Shown here: positions 35,032-45,021 of the stretch, piece by piece
Position numbering within the stretch: position 1 is the stretch's first letter
How the letters are laid out: every line of letters begins with the position of its first letter
DNA from: Trametes villosa
Taxonomy: Eukaryota; Basidiomycota; Agaricomycetes; Polyporales; Polyporaceae
Length of the DNA: 64,000 bases
Direction of reading: 5' to 3'
Assembly: GCA_002964805.2 (NCBI GenBank)
Contig: PUDQ02000032.1
Coordinates: forward strand, 992,001-1,056,000
Position numbers and translations under genes: made by a program
The notes under the pieces: model-generated
Databases searched by the model: none
The model's input: the letters and a program-made list of their open reading frames with translations, nothing else
Told to the model about the DNA's origin: nothing

Positions 35032-36047
35032 TGCGAAGGAGTCCGAGTGGAGAGAATTGGAGCGCAAGAACATAACGCAAGGTGCGGTGCGACATCGGAG
35101 TAGTCATAGCGGCCCTCAATCACCGACACGCAGCATGACCATACACGAACGGACATATTGAATCTTAAGCAGTGATGACTCACGAGCAGAGTGGAGGAAC
35201 CGCAGACAGAGTTCACATAGCGCCCAGGCCATCCGCACACACGAGGTTACATCCTCAAACGGTAACAACATCTTCAAAAAAGCAGTAACCGCCACCACGC
35301 TCACTGATGCTGTATGGCTTCGATGAATAACGAATTCAAACCGGCATGACGACCCGTGAGTACCAGCCGACCTAACCGCGTGTTTTGGCGCACAGGGATG
35401 TGCTATTAGCACACATGCTCCGTCCGCAGCGCCGCAAGACGTACAGCGCAAACACACGGAGAAACAAAAAATGACAGCTTCTTAACGAACATCTGCACCC
35501 GCGCACACTATAATCAAGCGCTCATATATATTTAAAGTCGCGGCATCTAACAAGCCAATCAGGTCGCCTACATTTGACACATCTGAATGAACCGCGGACT
35601 TACCTGTCTAAGCGCTGCCCTCCACATTACACACAAACTCTAAACGACGTGAGAATCAAAGAACTCCGTGCGCCTTGTGTACAGCATTCGAAGATCCTGT
35701 ACTCGATCAACGAACTGTATCTACGATCAACGCATTCGAATTTCAACTACCGAAAATTGCCGCATTCGGATATCTCCGCTCCTGCCTTTGTGGATTTCGA
35801 GAAGTACGTACCCCACGTTGTTGGGTCGTTATGTCGGTATATACATGTTTATTGAACACATTATACATGTCATTACCGAGCAATTGACTTATAACAAAAT
35901 ACGCGTAACCGCACACAGCATGCTATGCCATCCACGTATCCATATCACATTCGACGCACGGCTCACGTTGACCATACATGCTGTATCAGAACCAAGAAGG
36001 TAACTACCAACATCGACGAGCGGACACCACACGACAACGACATCCGT
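35032..36047. other. AT-rich gap inside the Helitron
   Basis: Short open frames occur on both strands, including one with several CxxC pairs near 35.4 kb on the minus strand, but none has convincing splice sites or starts. Nothing is called. Confidence 0.35.
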
Positions 36048-36713
36048 CTACTCCCCCATGTAAAAGACGATGTCGCCGGAAATGTCGAGGAAGCCGCTGA
36101 CCGCGGTGATGGGCGCCGTCATGAACCGGATCGAGACCTCGAGGTCGAACGTCGCCGGCTGTCCGTTGAACCATTCCACGAAGGTTATCTCGACCAAGAT
36201 GCGCTTCTGTATGCTCAATATCAGCAATAAACACAACCATCGACTTGATAATACACTCACCCGAAGGCGGATTCCCCGTAACTTCTCGATGATGACCTGA
36301 ATCGGCTCCGCGAAGATGTCGTCGGGGATGTACACGTTGAGGTTGGGCGGATTGAAGGATGTCCCCGAAGCGACGTCGCGAACGTTGGAGGAGCGGACCT
36401 CGTCGCAGGTGGCGATCGCGTAGACCCGACCGTCGTCGGTCAGACGAACGATGAGCCGGATGAGCATGTGCGTTTGAAGCGAGCTCGAGTAGCGCTTGCG
36501 GACATACAGGGGAAGGTCGAGTACGACTTCCTCCCCAGCATCGCGACGACTGTCTGCAACGCTCGTACGTCCGCTCGCGCTCGCGGGATTGGCGTTAGCG
36601 GGGTTGCTGACGGTGGTGGAACCTTGAGGAACGGAGTCGGTGGTACTGAGACTGTAAACAGCATCGTAAATGAGACGTGCGCGTAGGGAAGAGGAGCGTA
36701 CGAACGGGGGCAT
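36048..36713 (-). CDS. two-exon cargo protein of the paralogous set
   Basis: ATG at 36713 (MPPFVRSSSLRARLIYDAVY); exon 1 36713-36261 and exon 2 36206-36048, with a 54-nt GTGAGT...ACAG intron in phase 0; 203 residues. An Asn/Ala/Ser-rich linker is followed by EEVVLDLPLYVRKRYSSSLQ and MLIRLIVRLTDDGRVYAIAT, then YIPDDIFAEPIQVIIEKLRG. Exon 2 continues KRILVEITFVEWFNGQPATF. DLPLYVRK and the strand-rich segment after it align with ELPLYIQR of the 25.4-26.0 kb gene. No known domain is recognised. Confidence 0.7.
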   Translation of the reverse strand: MPPFVRSSSLRARLIYDAVYSLSTTDSVPQGSTTVSNPANANPASASGRTSVADSRRDAGEEVVLDLPLYVRKRYSSSLQTHMLIRLIVRLTDDGRVYAIATCDEVRSSNVRDVASGTSFNPPNLNVYIPDDIFAEPIQVIIEKLRGIRLRVSVLSSRWLCLLLILSIQKRILVEITFVEWFNGQPATFDLEVSIRFMTAPITAVSGFLDISGDIVFYMGE

Positions 36714-37119
36714 GTTGAAGGATAAGGGGGAGGGAAAGAGAGGAGCTGGACATCACGGCGAGGTGCTCGTGTCTATATAGGACGGCGGCGACCCTAACGT
36801 TAACGTACATCCAAATACGCGCCGGTCACAAATATGTGCAAACAGTCTGTTATTATCTCCGAGGACTGCCGTTACCTGCTGCCTTGTATGGATCTGATTA
36901 CGTTCGCACCACCGCCGCGTCCTCTATCAAACACCAAAAGTCCGCATGCCAATACCGAAGCCATATAATCATTGGGTTTGAATTCGAAACCGACTATGCA
37001 CTACAATATGCGAGCAGATCGCGGAAGTATCGTTGTCAGATAACTAAGCGTCTTATTTCAGTACACGCCGTCCCTCCACAACTGCAGAAGACATCACGTA
37101 TTCACTAACAACGATGTTA
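36714..37119. other. gap between the RepHel stop and the neighbouring cargo gene
   Basis: About 400 bases with no recognised exon. It includes the upstream region of the 36.0-36.7 kb gene and the 3' untranslated region of RepHel. Confidence 0.35.
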
Positions 37120-40100
37120 TCACGCATCCCGTATATACAGTAAGTGTGTTAGAGAGCGTCCGACTGCATTTGGGAGGGTTATGTTAGATCTATGCCCTTC
37201 ATATTTACAAGCTCGTCCAGTCCCTATTCCGTCATGATACCAGCTATATCCCGCACGATCAAAGTATCTGGATGTAAAATGCCCGCCACCAAGGTACACT
37301 GCACCACATAATTTCCATGCAACTTCAGTCCCGCCGCACTGAAAACGTACATCACCGCTGCTTTTGAGGCGAGTTTTGTTACTATCATTCAAATGTAATT
37401 CTACACATATCATATCAGGCTGTGTTTGAAACCCTCGATAACGCCTTGAGATATGTGAACAATGTGTACATTGAACCCACTCAGATGCCTCAAATGTGTT
37501 CCTTAACAAGTCTTCTACAACAAAATAGTCTACGGAAGATGAACTTATCGGTATTTGATTATCTATGATATATACTACGGGCGATACCTGTCGCATAGCG
37601 GTATCATCATGCCCAGCAGGATACACAAACCGTCCACAGCCTTGACAGTCGACCATAATACACGTTAGGCTCCCTGTAACAGAGAACAAATAATCGAACA
37701 CGTCTGTTACAGCTGCAAACACAGGACCATTCACAGGAAAAAGCGCGGGATTAACATCATACAATCTTCTCCGTATGTTGTCGCGAGTCTGTTCGTGATT
37801 ACTACCGCCAAATGTTAATTGGCTCAACTGAGTATACACAAACATCAGAATGTTATCACCCATTATCGCGTTTGCACAAACTGAAATAACTCGACCATCA
37901 CATATGGTATTCAATATGACGGTGAGTAAGGAATCGTATGCACAGCTATAATTCATTGCGTCCCACATGAAACCGAATCTAGTAACATAATTCGTTTCAC
38001 CAATAACATCCCTTTCACGTGCGTGCTCATCTATACGTTTCTTCGCAGGCCGTGCCACGTCGTTACTATCACGCTTTCGCTTTTTTGAGGACACCTTGTT
38101 TTTTTTGTCAAGAACCTTGAAATCTACGTTGATTGTGTCTTGAGCATGTAACCCATGAGTAGACCAATCTAGTGCATGATGCACACCTACAGGAACGTAT
38201 CTCGGTCCAAAGCACTTGACGAAAGTCTTGATACACTCCGATCTATACGTCATAGATACATCTGCAGGCAATTGATTATTATATTCTAATTCCGTGAGAT
38301 AATTGAGCACCTCCAACTCCTGGAACTCGGTTTTTAACGCGCTCGAAAGACCACCTCTACATTTTGACTCATCAAAACCTTCAAGTATGAAAGTACCTAA
38401 CAGAGAAGAGCTTCTTGACAAACATGTATATAAAGCTTGGCTCGTACGACAGTAACGTAAATGACAGAAGTTGATTGGTCTTGTTCGACCCTGGGAAGCG
38501 AAGTCCGTCATCGCAAAGTTAGGCAACACCATTATTTGACGCCTGTATATATTAACTGACTGTCCATTAAAAGGTAGAACACATTTGATTTTAACGCGTG
38601 CGGAACATATTGGAACAACATTCGGTGGTAGGCCCTCTATGTTAACATCCTTCGGTGGATTCACTAACATAACAAACAAAACATCCAGCACATCCCGATT
38701 ATTTTCATCCTTATGTGACTGCCAATCATAAACGACCGCCTCTGCTCCATTTGTGGCGCATAACTCTGTCGCTTCGTTATTCTTCAACAACACCGGCATG
38801 CCTTTACACAAATCCAAATAGCCTGCCAAATGCTCTGTTAAACATGGTAACAACTCCCATAACACATCGCGTATTCTTCTGTCAATGGAAACTCCTTTGC
38901 GACGCGGATCATTTGTCTGCGCATCAACACGTTGTTGTTCGCGCAATCCGTTGCTAGTAACGTTACTAACACCAGCCCACTCATCCTCAGAATAAAATCT
39001 GGTCAAAGTCTGCTTGTGACGCTCTGCAAACAAACGACTACCCATGATGTTGATCGCATCTCTATGGGAATTTAAAGCAGTGATAATAGAGTAGTCATTC
39101 ATATTTAAACTATCTTCGACAATACCCGAAGTGAAATTGCTACGAATTATTCGACCTCTGAATAACATAACATCAGCCTCCGTACACGCCTTCAGCCTCA
39201 GGTTTTCTAAACCTATGCGAAAATGCTGATCTTCTACTGAAGCACCGGCTTGACGCATGTTCCTTTTCAACAATACGACCGTCGTAAATTGACGCCATAG
39301 CGCCTGACCCATGGCAATTGTCTGCGCTCTGTTTGTAAGATGCTCGCTCCAGGACTCAACCTTGTCGCTGTACAAAGCATATTCTCCAACACCCGGCGGC
39401 GGCAATTGACCAAAATCACCAGCCACGATGAAGTGTTTTCCGCCAAAACTGCGTCCGGACGTCCCAAACGCTGCAGACAAAATTGCGCTGATAATGTAGA
39501 AAGCTGCACACGACACCATTGAGATTTCATCCAGGAAAATCACATCAACTCTTCTGAACAGATCACGTAACTTTCCAAATTTATTCATGTTACTAATGTT
39601 AACATGCAAACTGCTACTGCCATTCCGCTTTCCTAAGCCTAAAGCAGAATGATATGTACTGCCGTTTATTATACACGCTGATGAACCGGTTGGTGCCATT
39701 AAAAATAGCCGATAAGACTCTCCCCGTAAACTCATAAAATATGTTAACGCTCGAAGCACCTGTGATTTGCCCGTACCCGCCATACCGCCCAAGTACATCT
39801 GTAACTGTTTGTTAATTCGGTGTTGCACTATGTTAGCAATTATCATAAAAGCGCGTTGTTGTTCTACGTTCAGAGAGAACGCTGTTAGAGTTTCTGTTAA
39901 TATACTGATAGCGTAATCCTGTAAAGGCCTGTCAATCGAATTTCCAACGCCACATTCTGGTATTTTTTTCACAACATACACACCATCCACATACGAATCT
40001 GAGTATGTTACGTGTTCTACAGTTTCACCGCTCAAATTACCATCTGGTATAGAATCAGAACGAGATTTGGTATAATCTCTATCAGTCATTACCTTATCTT

Positions 40101-43100
40101 TAGCGTCCGCCAGACGTGCAGCCCACGTATCACTCGATGCCGACAACACATCGCCACCCAACAAATTAGCATTTGTGTCACCATTTGGCCGATGTTTGTC
40201 ATATCCACATCGGGACAGTATATTTTTCATAAATTCAACTTCTCTCGACTTGCGGGCATGCTCCGAGTTATCCAACAAACCTCCGTTGTCAAGCAATCCA
40301 ATAAGATCAGTTTCAACACCATCAACATCGATAGTACCACCCAAACTAACATCCTCATCACCGTTCCGCACTCCGCCTTTCATTCCAACAGAAATTTGAT
40401 CAGATCTTCGAATAGCAGAATAGTCATCGCGTGCATCCAAGCACTCGTATAACACATTCATATTATCCATTATACGTTTGTGTTCGTCTGAAAATTCTGT
40501 ATAGGAAAACACATCTGACCAGCAACGTCCCAATGGCAGAAGATCTTGACCGCGACGCCATCCACCTGGGGAGAATAATGTAAGCATGGTTGCGGCATAA
40601 AATTCCTGATCACCTTGGTCTCTTCGTGGAAGCACACCACCACAAAAATTCAGCACATACTTGAATTCACCTTCGATCTTAGACACTACATGGGTTTGAT
40701 ACAATGGATGTCCCTCGAGTAGCTCATAGCGTTTTATGCAGCTAGTATTTGCCTCACTTTCATTAAGGTCTTCAATATTATCACCGGTATTAAGTTCTCC
40801 TTCATCTGGACCGTGGTCTCTGTTGGAATGTTTTCTATACCGACCTCGATCAATCCTGGTTCTACAGAGATAATCATATAATGTCCAATCCTCAAATTCC
40901 TTTGGCCGGTATATGTAATCATTAACCTTCGTCAAACCAACCACTGCATCGTTGTTCAACGCAACCATTACCTTTTCACCTGTTCCTTGTGCTTCTTCAT
41001 CTACACATGTTGAGTCCGTGTCCCGTACAGCATGTCGGACATAACCTTGCCAATAAAACACCTTAAAATCATCACTAGCATAATGGTCCGGGATCCCTAA
41101 CAAATAGCTGCACGCAGCAGGTCCGCCTACATGCCGCATTACACTGAGAGCGTTAACAACTTTGACCATAACACGTCTCGCTGCATCTGCCCTCGAAGAA
41201 GCACCCGACTCGATATCACTCTGCTTGTCCAAAACTGATTTAATTGCTTCTAGAATAGAGTATGTTTTCAGGGGAGATTTCGTAACATAATCTGTAACAT
41301 ATGCAACGATTGCCCGTACCTGTGTACCCGATAACAACGATGTAACATCAGTGTTACATCGCAACAAATAAGTTAGTACCACATTGTATGTGTTAATCCA
41401 TGCATCCAGCTTTTTCAAACGAATCGCTCCAGTATCAGGCTCCACAGTGGTCTCTTCCCGGATCTCTCTAGGATAACGCGCCTTGCAGTACTCGGGAAAA
41501 CCACGCTTACAACCGAATCTGTGTTTTCGGTCGTGACGGTTTGTTAAGAATACTATATCGTCAGTTTCTGTTATGATGCTATCCATCCAATCCTGAACTG
41601 TACCAGCATCCCTTCCAGAAGGAGGACGTGCTGCCAAGCAGCTACAAGGATCACGGTATCCTCCTTCATCAACCTCATCATCATCTCCAGGGACAACTTC
41701 GTCCACAGCACTCTCTCTGTGACCTGTACCACGCATGCTACGCAACCGAGTACGTAAAACACTTTCGGACGACCTCGAATACTGTCCCTGATGACAACTA
41801 TCAAGCCACTTTAAAAGTTCATCTTTGAATGTGTCATCAGAGAGTAATCTATCACGTATGTCTTGCGGACTCATGCTACATCGTATCCACAATAATAGAT
41901 GCAGATGTAATGTGAGTCTGCCCTGCTCCTCAACGGTACCATAATACGCCAAGGTATTTCCAAACAAGCCATCACGACACTGCTCGTCGCCCCATCGTAG
42001 TATTCGCTTCAAGAATGTTCTCACCACGCAATCGAAAAACCTCGCACACCCCACAGGATTTTCCGATATCGCCTTCATCCGATCTAGGTAACACGGCAAA
42101 TCAGGCTTATCACTTAACAAGTCTATTTTCGCACCACAATAATACAAACACAACGGATGCTTTAAATCAGCAGGAGCAAAGGTTATAAAGAAAAGAGGTA
42201 CATTATACGCTATGATGAGCGATTTTATTTCATTTCGCTGGTGTCGACGCTGTGTCACCGATCCTGGAACTTTGCATCCAACGTGGTCTAATAACGACAA
42301 GATCTCTATACACTCCCGCTCCTTTTCTGTTACAGCCTGTATTTTTGCACCGCGATTTCCATCATCTATGAGCTTCTGTAACACTTCTTTATCTATGTTG
42401 AGTATCTTATTTGCCACCTGGGAAAAATTGCTCCTCTCTGTGAGCAAATATCCCCCAGTTGAACTCGCCCGAATTTGTTCATGGTTGAACACAACATAGG
42501 GAAAATATCTGTCTGTCTGAAATCTGGGATCCGCTCGCATCAATAAACTACGAATGTGCTCCTTTCTTCCTAAAGTAACTGCCTGTTTATCGTTTAACAA
42601 CCCACCCAATCCGTACGGAAACAACCATGGAAACATTCTAGTATACGCACTTGGATTATGGAACATAGACGTAGGTTCAGCCGCATGACCGAATCCAAGT
42701 GCACCTCCACCTTGATCAAAGCAATTAATTGCTGCAGCTATTTTCTCTTCACGGCCCATCAATGCATAGTCCGCCTCTGACAAGCCGTGCACTGAAAACG
42801 AACATTCAATATCTACAGCGCCCTCGTTAGCGCGTCCGCCATAGGAGTTTTGGCTTTCTACAGGCAATTCTTGACCGCCGTGCCTATATACTACAGCAAC
42901 CGGCACGGCATCATCCTCATAACTGTTAAGATTTTTTTCACATACACTAACATGCTCATAGTCGGGATGATTTAACATTAACCACTGTATAGCGCGTCGG
43001 ATAACATCACGCCGTACGATAAAGGGCGTTCGCTTCAATTCTTTCTTTGTGGGCTTACAAGGTCCCACAAACAGTACGGCTAAACACTCCTCTACATCAG

Positions 43101-44619
43101 CTCTGGGTGGAGGTAACCGACTGTATATCTTGCCTACTGGCTGAGAAAACATAACGACGTTAGCAGACATTTTCCACTGCCCAAGGTCAGATACCTTCAC
43201 TGTACAGACATTGTGTCTTTCCAATGCAATAACTAAGCGTTCAACAAAATTCAACTGTCGTAACTCATCAGGTACACTGCCAACCCACAAGCCGTTTGCT
43301 AACGCACGCTTGGGAATACTATGACGACGTACCCCATCAAGACAATCACCACATATTTTCAATAGACCATTGAACTGACCGTTTTCGCTCAGGATGGGAC
43401 CAGATATCTCTTCTATGGGGTCCATGAAGCTCTTACGCTCTTTACGTGTAACCCTTTCCCCAGGACGGCTCAAACACGATATATCAATCCCATCCCTTTC
43501 AACAGTCATTAACGATATCAATGGTACTTTACATCCACATACAACACATTCGCCTTCTAGCAACGACCGACCACTCATGGATTCTGTCCACTCGTCGACA
43601 AAAGTAATCAACGCCACACTATCGTGAACGTTAGGCGGAAACGCGTGCAATTTTAAAGCACCCATAACATCATGACGCGGGCTGTCCACAACGGTACCCA
43701 AATCGAATACGGTAATTAACGCACCACAACCTGTTCTGGCACAGTCATGCAACAACACAGCAGTAACAATGTCCTTTCGTGAACATGACACTTGATCCAT
43801 GTTAATCCCATGAGCAACCAAGGCCATCGTGAAATGTTCTTCACTTAATTCAACCATCAAGTCTCGTAATGGAATATCAAATCCCAAAAATGTACGCCCA
43901 TGCCGGTAACTGGGAGTAAAGGTATTCACGGGGACTACACCGACAAACTCAACAACCGACATGTCCTTCATCGTTGACACACTCCCATGCAAACAGGGAT
44001 AACGTGTTAACCAGGACGAATTGACATTAACACGCAACACATTACGTGGAACAGTAGCACTGCTTCGCTTTTTGAACACCACACCAACATATACGCAAGC
44101 CTCTGTGCAAACATGGCTGCTGTATACCTCAACCAAACCGTCCCAGGATCTCTTCGAACGTGGTACAACTATATTATGCGCAGCAGCAAGCTTCAATAAT
44201 ACGGCATACGGTAGAACACGGATAACATCATTGAAACCGATATGAAAGACGATGTCACCATCGTCGACTCGCCCATCATGATTGCGATCGCGTATGACGC
44301 TATGAAACAATAACTTGTCGTCACCGCTCATCCCGTCCAATGTTCCACACAACAACGGGAAAGGCATCAATAACCTCACAGAAACCAGATCCTCCCGCAC
44401 ACGTCGGGGACCCCCGCCATAATAAGACACAGTATCGATAGCCGGTACATCCAGCACCCGAATTGAAACGCGAGGATCACAAAACAATGATCCCGCTACA
44501 TATATAGCGTAAAAGAGCATCCGCCATAACAGCGTAGCACACTTAACAAACGGATTGCGCGTACACGCATCCGGCGGATATCCGCACTTTGGTTCTGGGG
44601 GGACTGGAACGCATACCAT
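37120..44619 (-). CDS. Helitron RepHel helicase with DUF6570-like region and USP-like C-terminal domain
   Basis: A single exon of 2,499 codons without a stop, so probably functional. Approximate order: a DUF6570-like region (425-580, with KRALANGLWVGSVPDELRQL); Helitron-like Rep (660-1120) with HUH motif HLHLLLW near 907 and the paired tyrosines of YVTDYVTK near 1110-1117. Then a Pif1/SF1B helicase (about 1590-2085): Walker A GGMAGTGKSQ near 1614, Walker B VIFLDEISM near 1696, and TDFASQGRT late. A basic linker (SKKRKRD) leads to a USP-like cysteine peptidase: NYSCAYDSLL with the candidate nucleophile near 2229, zinc-type CQGC and CTHC pairs, and GGGHFTSRYFDRAGYSWY with the candidate histidine near 2450. 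Rep would nick and rejoin the element ends and Hel would unwind DNA. The first ATG is used as start. Confidence 0.95.
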   Translation of the reverse strand: MVCVPVPPEPKCGYPPDACTRNPFVKCATLLWRMLFYAIYVAGSLFCDPRVSIRVLDVPAIDTVSYYGGGPRRVREDLVSVRLLMPFPLLCGTLDGMSGDDKLLFHSVIRDRNHDGRVDDGDIVFHIGFNDVIRVLPYAVLLKLAAAHNIVVPRSKRSWDGLVEVYSSHVCTEACVYVGVVFKKRSSATVPRNVLRVNVNSSWLTRYPCLHGSVSTMKDMSVVEFVGVVPVNTFTPSYRHGRTFLGFDIPLRDLMVELSEEHFTMALVAHGINMDQVSCSRKDIVTAVLLHDCARTGCGALITVFDLGTVVDSPRHDVMGALKLHAFPPNVHDSVALITFVDEWTESMSGRSLLEGECVVCGCKVPLISLMTVERDGIDISCLSRPGERVTRKERKSFMDPIEEISGPILSENGQFNGLLKICGDCLDGVRRHSIPKRALANGLWVGSVPDELRQLNFVERLVIALERHNVCTVKVSDLGQWKMSANVVMFSQPVGKIYSRLPPPRADVEECLAVLFVGPCKPTKKELKRTPFIVRRDVIRRAIQWLMLNHPDYEHVSVCEKNLNSYEDDAVPVAVVYRHGGQELPVESQNSYGGRANEGAVDIECSFSVHGLSEADYALMGREEKIAAAINCFDQGGGALGFGHAAEPTSMFHNPSAYTRMFPWLFPYGLGGLLNDKQAVTLGRKEHIRSLLMRADPRFQTDRYFPYVVFNHEQIRASSTGGYLLTERSNFSQVANKILNIDKEVLQKLIDDGNRGAKIQAVTEKERECIEILSLLDHVGCKVPGSVTQRRHQRNEIKSLIIAYNVPLFFITFAPADLKHPLCLYYCGAKIDLLSDKPDLPCYLDRMKAISENPVGCARFFDCVVRTFLKRILRWGDEQCRDGLFGNTLAYYGTVEEQGRLTLHLHLLLWIRCSMSPQDIRDRLLSDDTFKDELLKWLDSCHQGQYSRSSESVLRTRLRSMRGTGHRESAVDEVVPGDDDEVDEGGYRDPCSCLAARPPSGRDAGTVQDWMDSIITETDDIVFLTNRHDRKHRFGCKRGFPEYCKARYPREIREETTVEPDTGAIRLKKLDAWINTYNVVLTYLLRCNTDVTSLLSGTQVRAIVAYVTDYVTKSPLKTYSILEAIKSVLDKQSDIESGASSRADAARRVMVKVVNALSVMRHVGGPAACSYLLGIPDHYASDDFKVFYWQGYVRHAVRDTDSTCVDEEAQGTGEKVMVALNNDAVVGLTKVNDYIYRPKEFEDWTLYDYLCRTRIDRGRYRKHSNRDHGPDEGELNTGDNIEDLNESEANTSCIKRYELLEGHPLYQTHVVSKIEGEFKYVLNFCGGVLPRRDQGDQEFYAATMLTLFSPGGWRRGQDLLPLGRCWSDVFSYTEFSDEHKRIMDNMNVLYECLDARDDYSAIRRSDQISVGMKGGVRNGDEDVSLGGTIDVDGVETDLIGLLDNGGLLDNSEHARKSREVEFMKNILSRCGYDKHRPNGDTNANLLGGDVLSASSDTWAARLADAKDKVMTDRDYTKSRSDSIPDGNLSGETVEHVTYSDSYVDGVYVVKKIPECGVGNSIDRPLQDYAISILTETLTAFSLNVEQQRAFMIIANIVQHRINKQLQMYLGGMAGTGKSQVLRALTYFMSLRGESYRLFLMAPTGSSACIINGSTYHSALGLGKRNGSSSLHVNISNMNKFGKLRDLFRRVDVIFLDEISMVSCAAFYIISAILSAAFGTSGRSFGGKHFIVAGDFGQLPPPGVGEYALYSDKVESWSEHLTNRAQTIAMGQALWRQFTTVVLLKRNMRQAGASVEDQHFRIGLENLRLKACTEADVMLFRGRIIRSNFTSGIVEDSLNMNDYSIITALNSHRDAINIMGSRLFAERHKQTLTRFYSEDEWAGVSNVTSNGLREQQRVDAQTNDPRRKGVSIDRRIRDVLWELLPCLTEHLAGYLDLCKGMPVLLKNNEATELCATNGAEAVVYDWQSHKDENNRDVLDVLFVMLVNPPKDVNIEGLPPNVVPICSARVKIKCVLPFNGQSVNIYRRQIMVLPNFAMTDFASQGRTRPINFCHLRYCRTSQALYTCLSRSSSLLGTFILEGFDESKCRGGLSSALKTEFQELEVLNYLTELEYNNQLPADVSMTYRSECIKTFVKCFGPRYVPVGVHHALDWSTHGLHAQDTINVDFKVLDKKNKVSSKKRKRDSNDVARPAKKRIDEHARERDVIGETNYVTRFGFMWDAMNYSCAYDSLLTVILNTICDGRVISVCANAIMGDNILMFVYTQLSQLTFGGSNHEQTRDNIRRRLYDVNPALFPVNGPVFAAVTDVFDYLFSVTGSLTCIMVDCQGCGRFVYPAGHDDTAMRQVSPVVYIIDNQIPISSSSVDYFVVEDLLRNTFEASEWVQCTHCSHISRRYRGFQTQPDMICVELHLNDSNKTRLKSSGDVRFQCGGTEVAWKLCGAVYLGGGHFTSRYFDRAGYSWYHDGIGTGRACKYEGHRSNITLPNAVGRSLTHLLYIRDA

Positions 44620-44853
44620 AGCGGACAATGGTCAGGGTGAAACACACCACGACAGTGAAAGGGGGAGTGAGAGCAAACGTGTGGCCGTGCGACAAACACG
44701 AGTCTCAGTTCCACCCTATTCCTGACGAAACGCCGACCGGCTCCGTTCAAACACTATCAACATTAACTATACAGAATAACAATACATGCAAATAATAGCC
44801 TGAAATGGAGCATGCCACGCGAACATGCACCATATTTGGACATGCGATCAAGC

Positions 44854-44866
44854 CGTCCCGCAAGGA
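44854..44866 (-). repeat. Helitron 5' terminus
   Basis: On the minus strand the sequence is A|TCCTTGCGGGACGGCTTG. The 5' TC preceded by A matches Helitron rules. CTTGCGGGA is the exact complement of TCCCGCAAG in the 3' hairpin at 10099-10107. Confidence 0.65.
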
Positions 44867-45021
44867 TCATTAGCTAACACAGCCAACCCCCCCCAATATG
44901 ATAACCGATTCCCAAAGTGGAATCGGAACATACTGGATTGGCTGTGGAGAATACATTGCGAATTGCCTGACTTCTTGCTTCCTTTGCTTTGTTCCCATAA
45001 TCCCTGCGCGTATCGCCGACG

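Larger units (their letters stand above)
10093..44866 (-). mobile_element. giant Helitron with RepHel and cargo genes, about 34.8 kb
   Basis: Read on the minus strand, the element starts A|TCCTTGCGGGAC near 44866. It ends with a hairpin (GCGGG-TTTT-CCCGC), then AAGACTTA and CTAG|T at 10093. These are canonical Helitron ends: 5' TC, 3' hairpin plus CTRR, insertion between A and T with no target duplication. CTTGCGGGA near the 5' end is exactly complementary to TCCCGCAAG inside the 3' hairpin, an asymmetric terminal inverted repeat. The orientation agrees with the RepHel gene, whose start lies 247 bp inside the 5' end. The interior is AT-richer than the flanks and contains the cargo genes listed below. 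The ends were picked by eye; comparison with an empty allele would settle them. Confidence 0.75.

Noticed and set aside
10093..44866. Starship-type or polinton-type giant element
   Set aside because: No tyrosine recombinase of the DUF3435 type, protein-primed polymerase, integrase or capsid-like gene is visible; the only transposase-class gene is RepHel.
44902..44925. Perfect hairpin CCGATTCC-CAAAGT-GGAATCGG as an alternative Helitron end
   Set aside because: It lacks an adjacent CTRR or TC terminus in the right orientation and lies outside the better-supported boundary at 44866.
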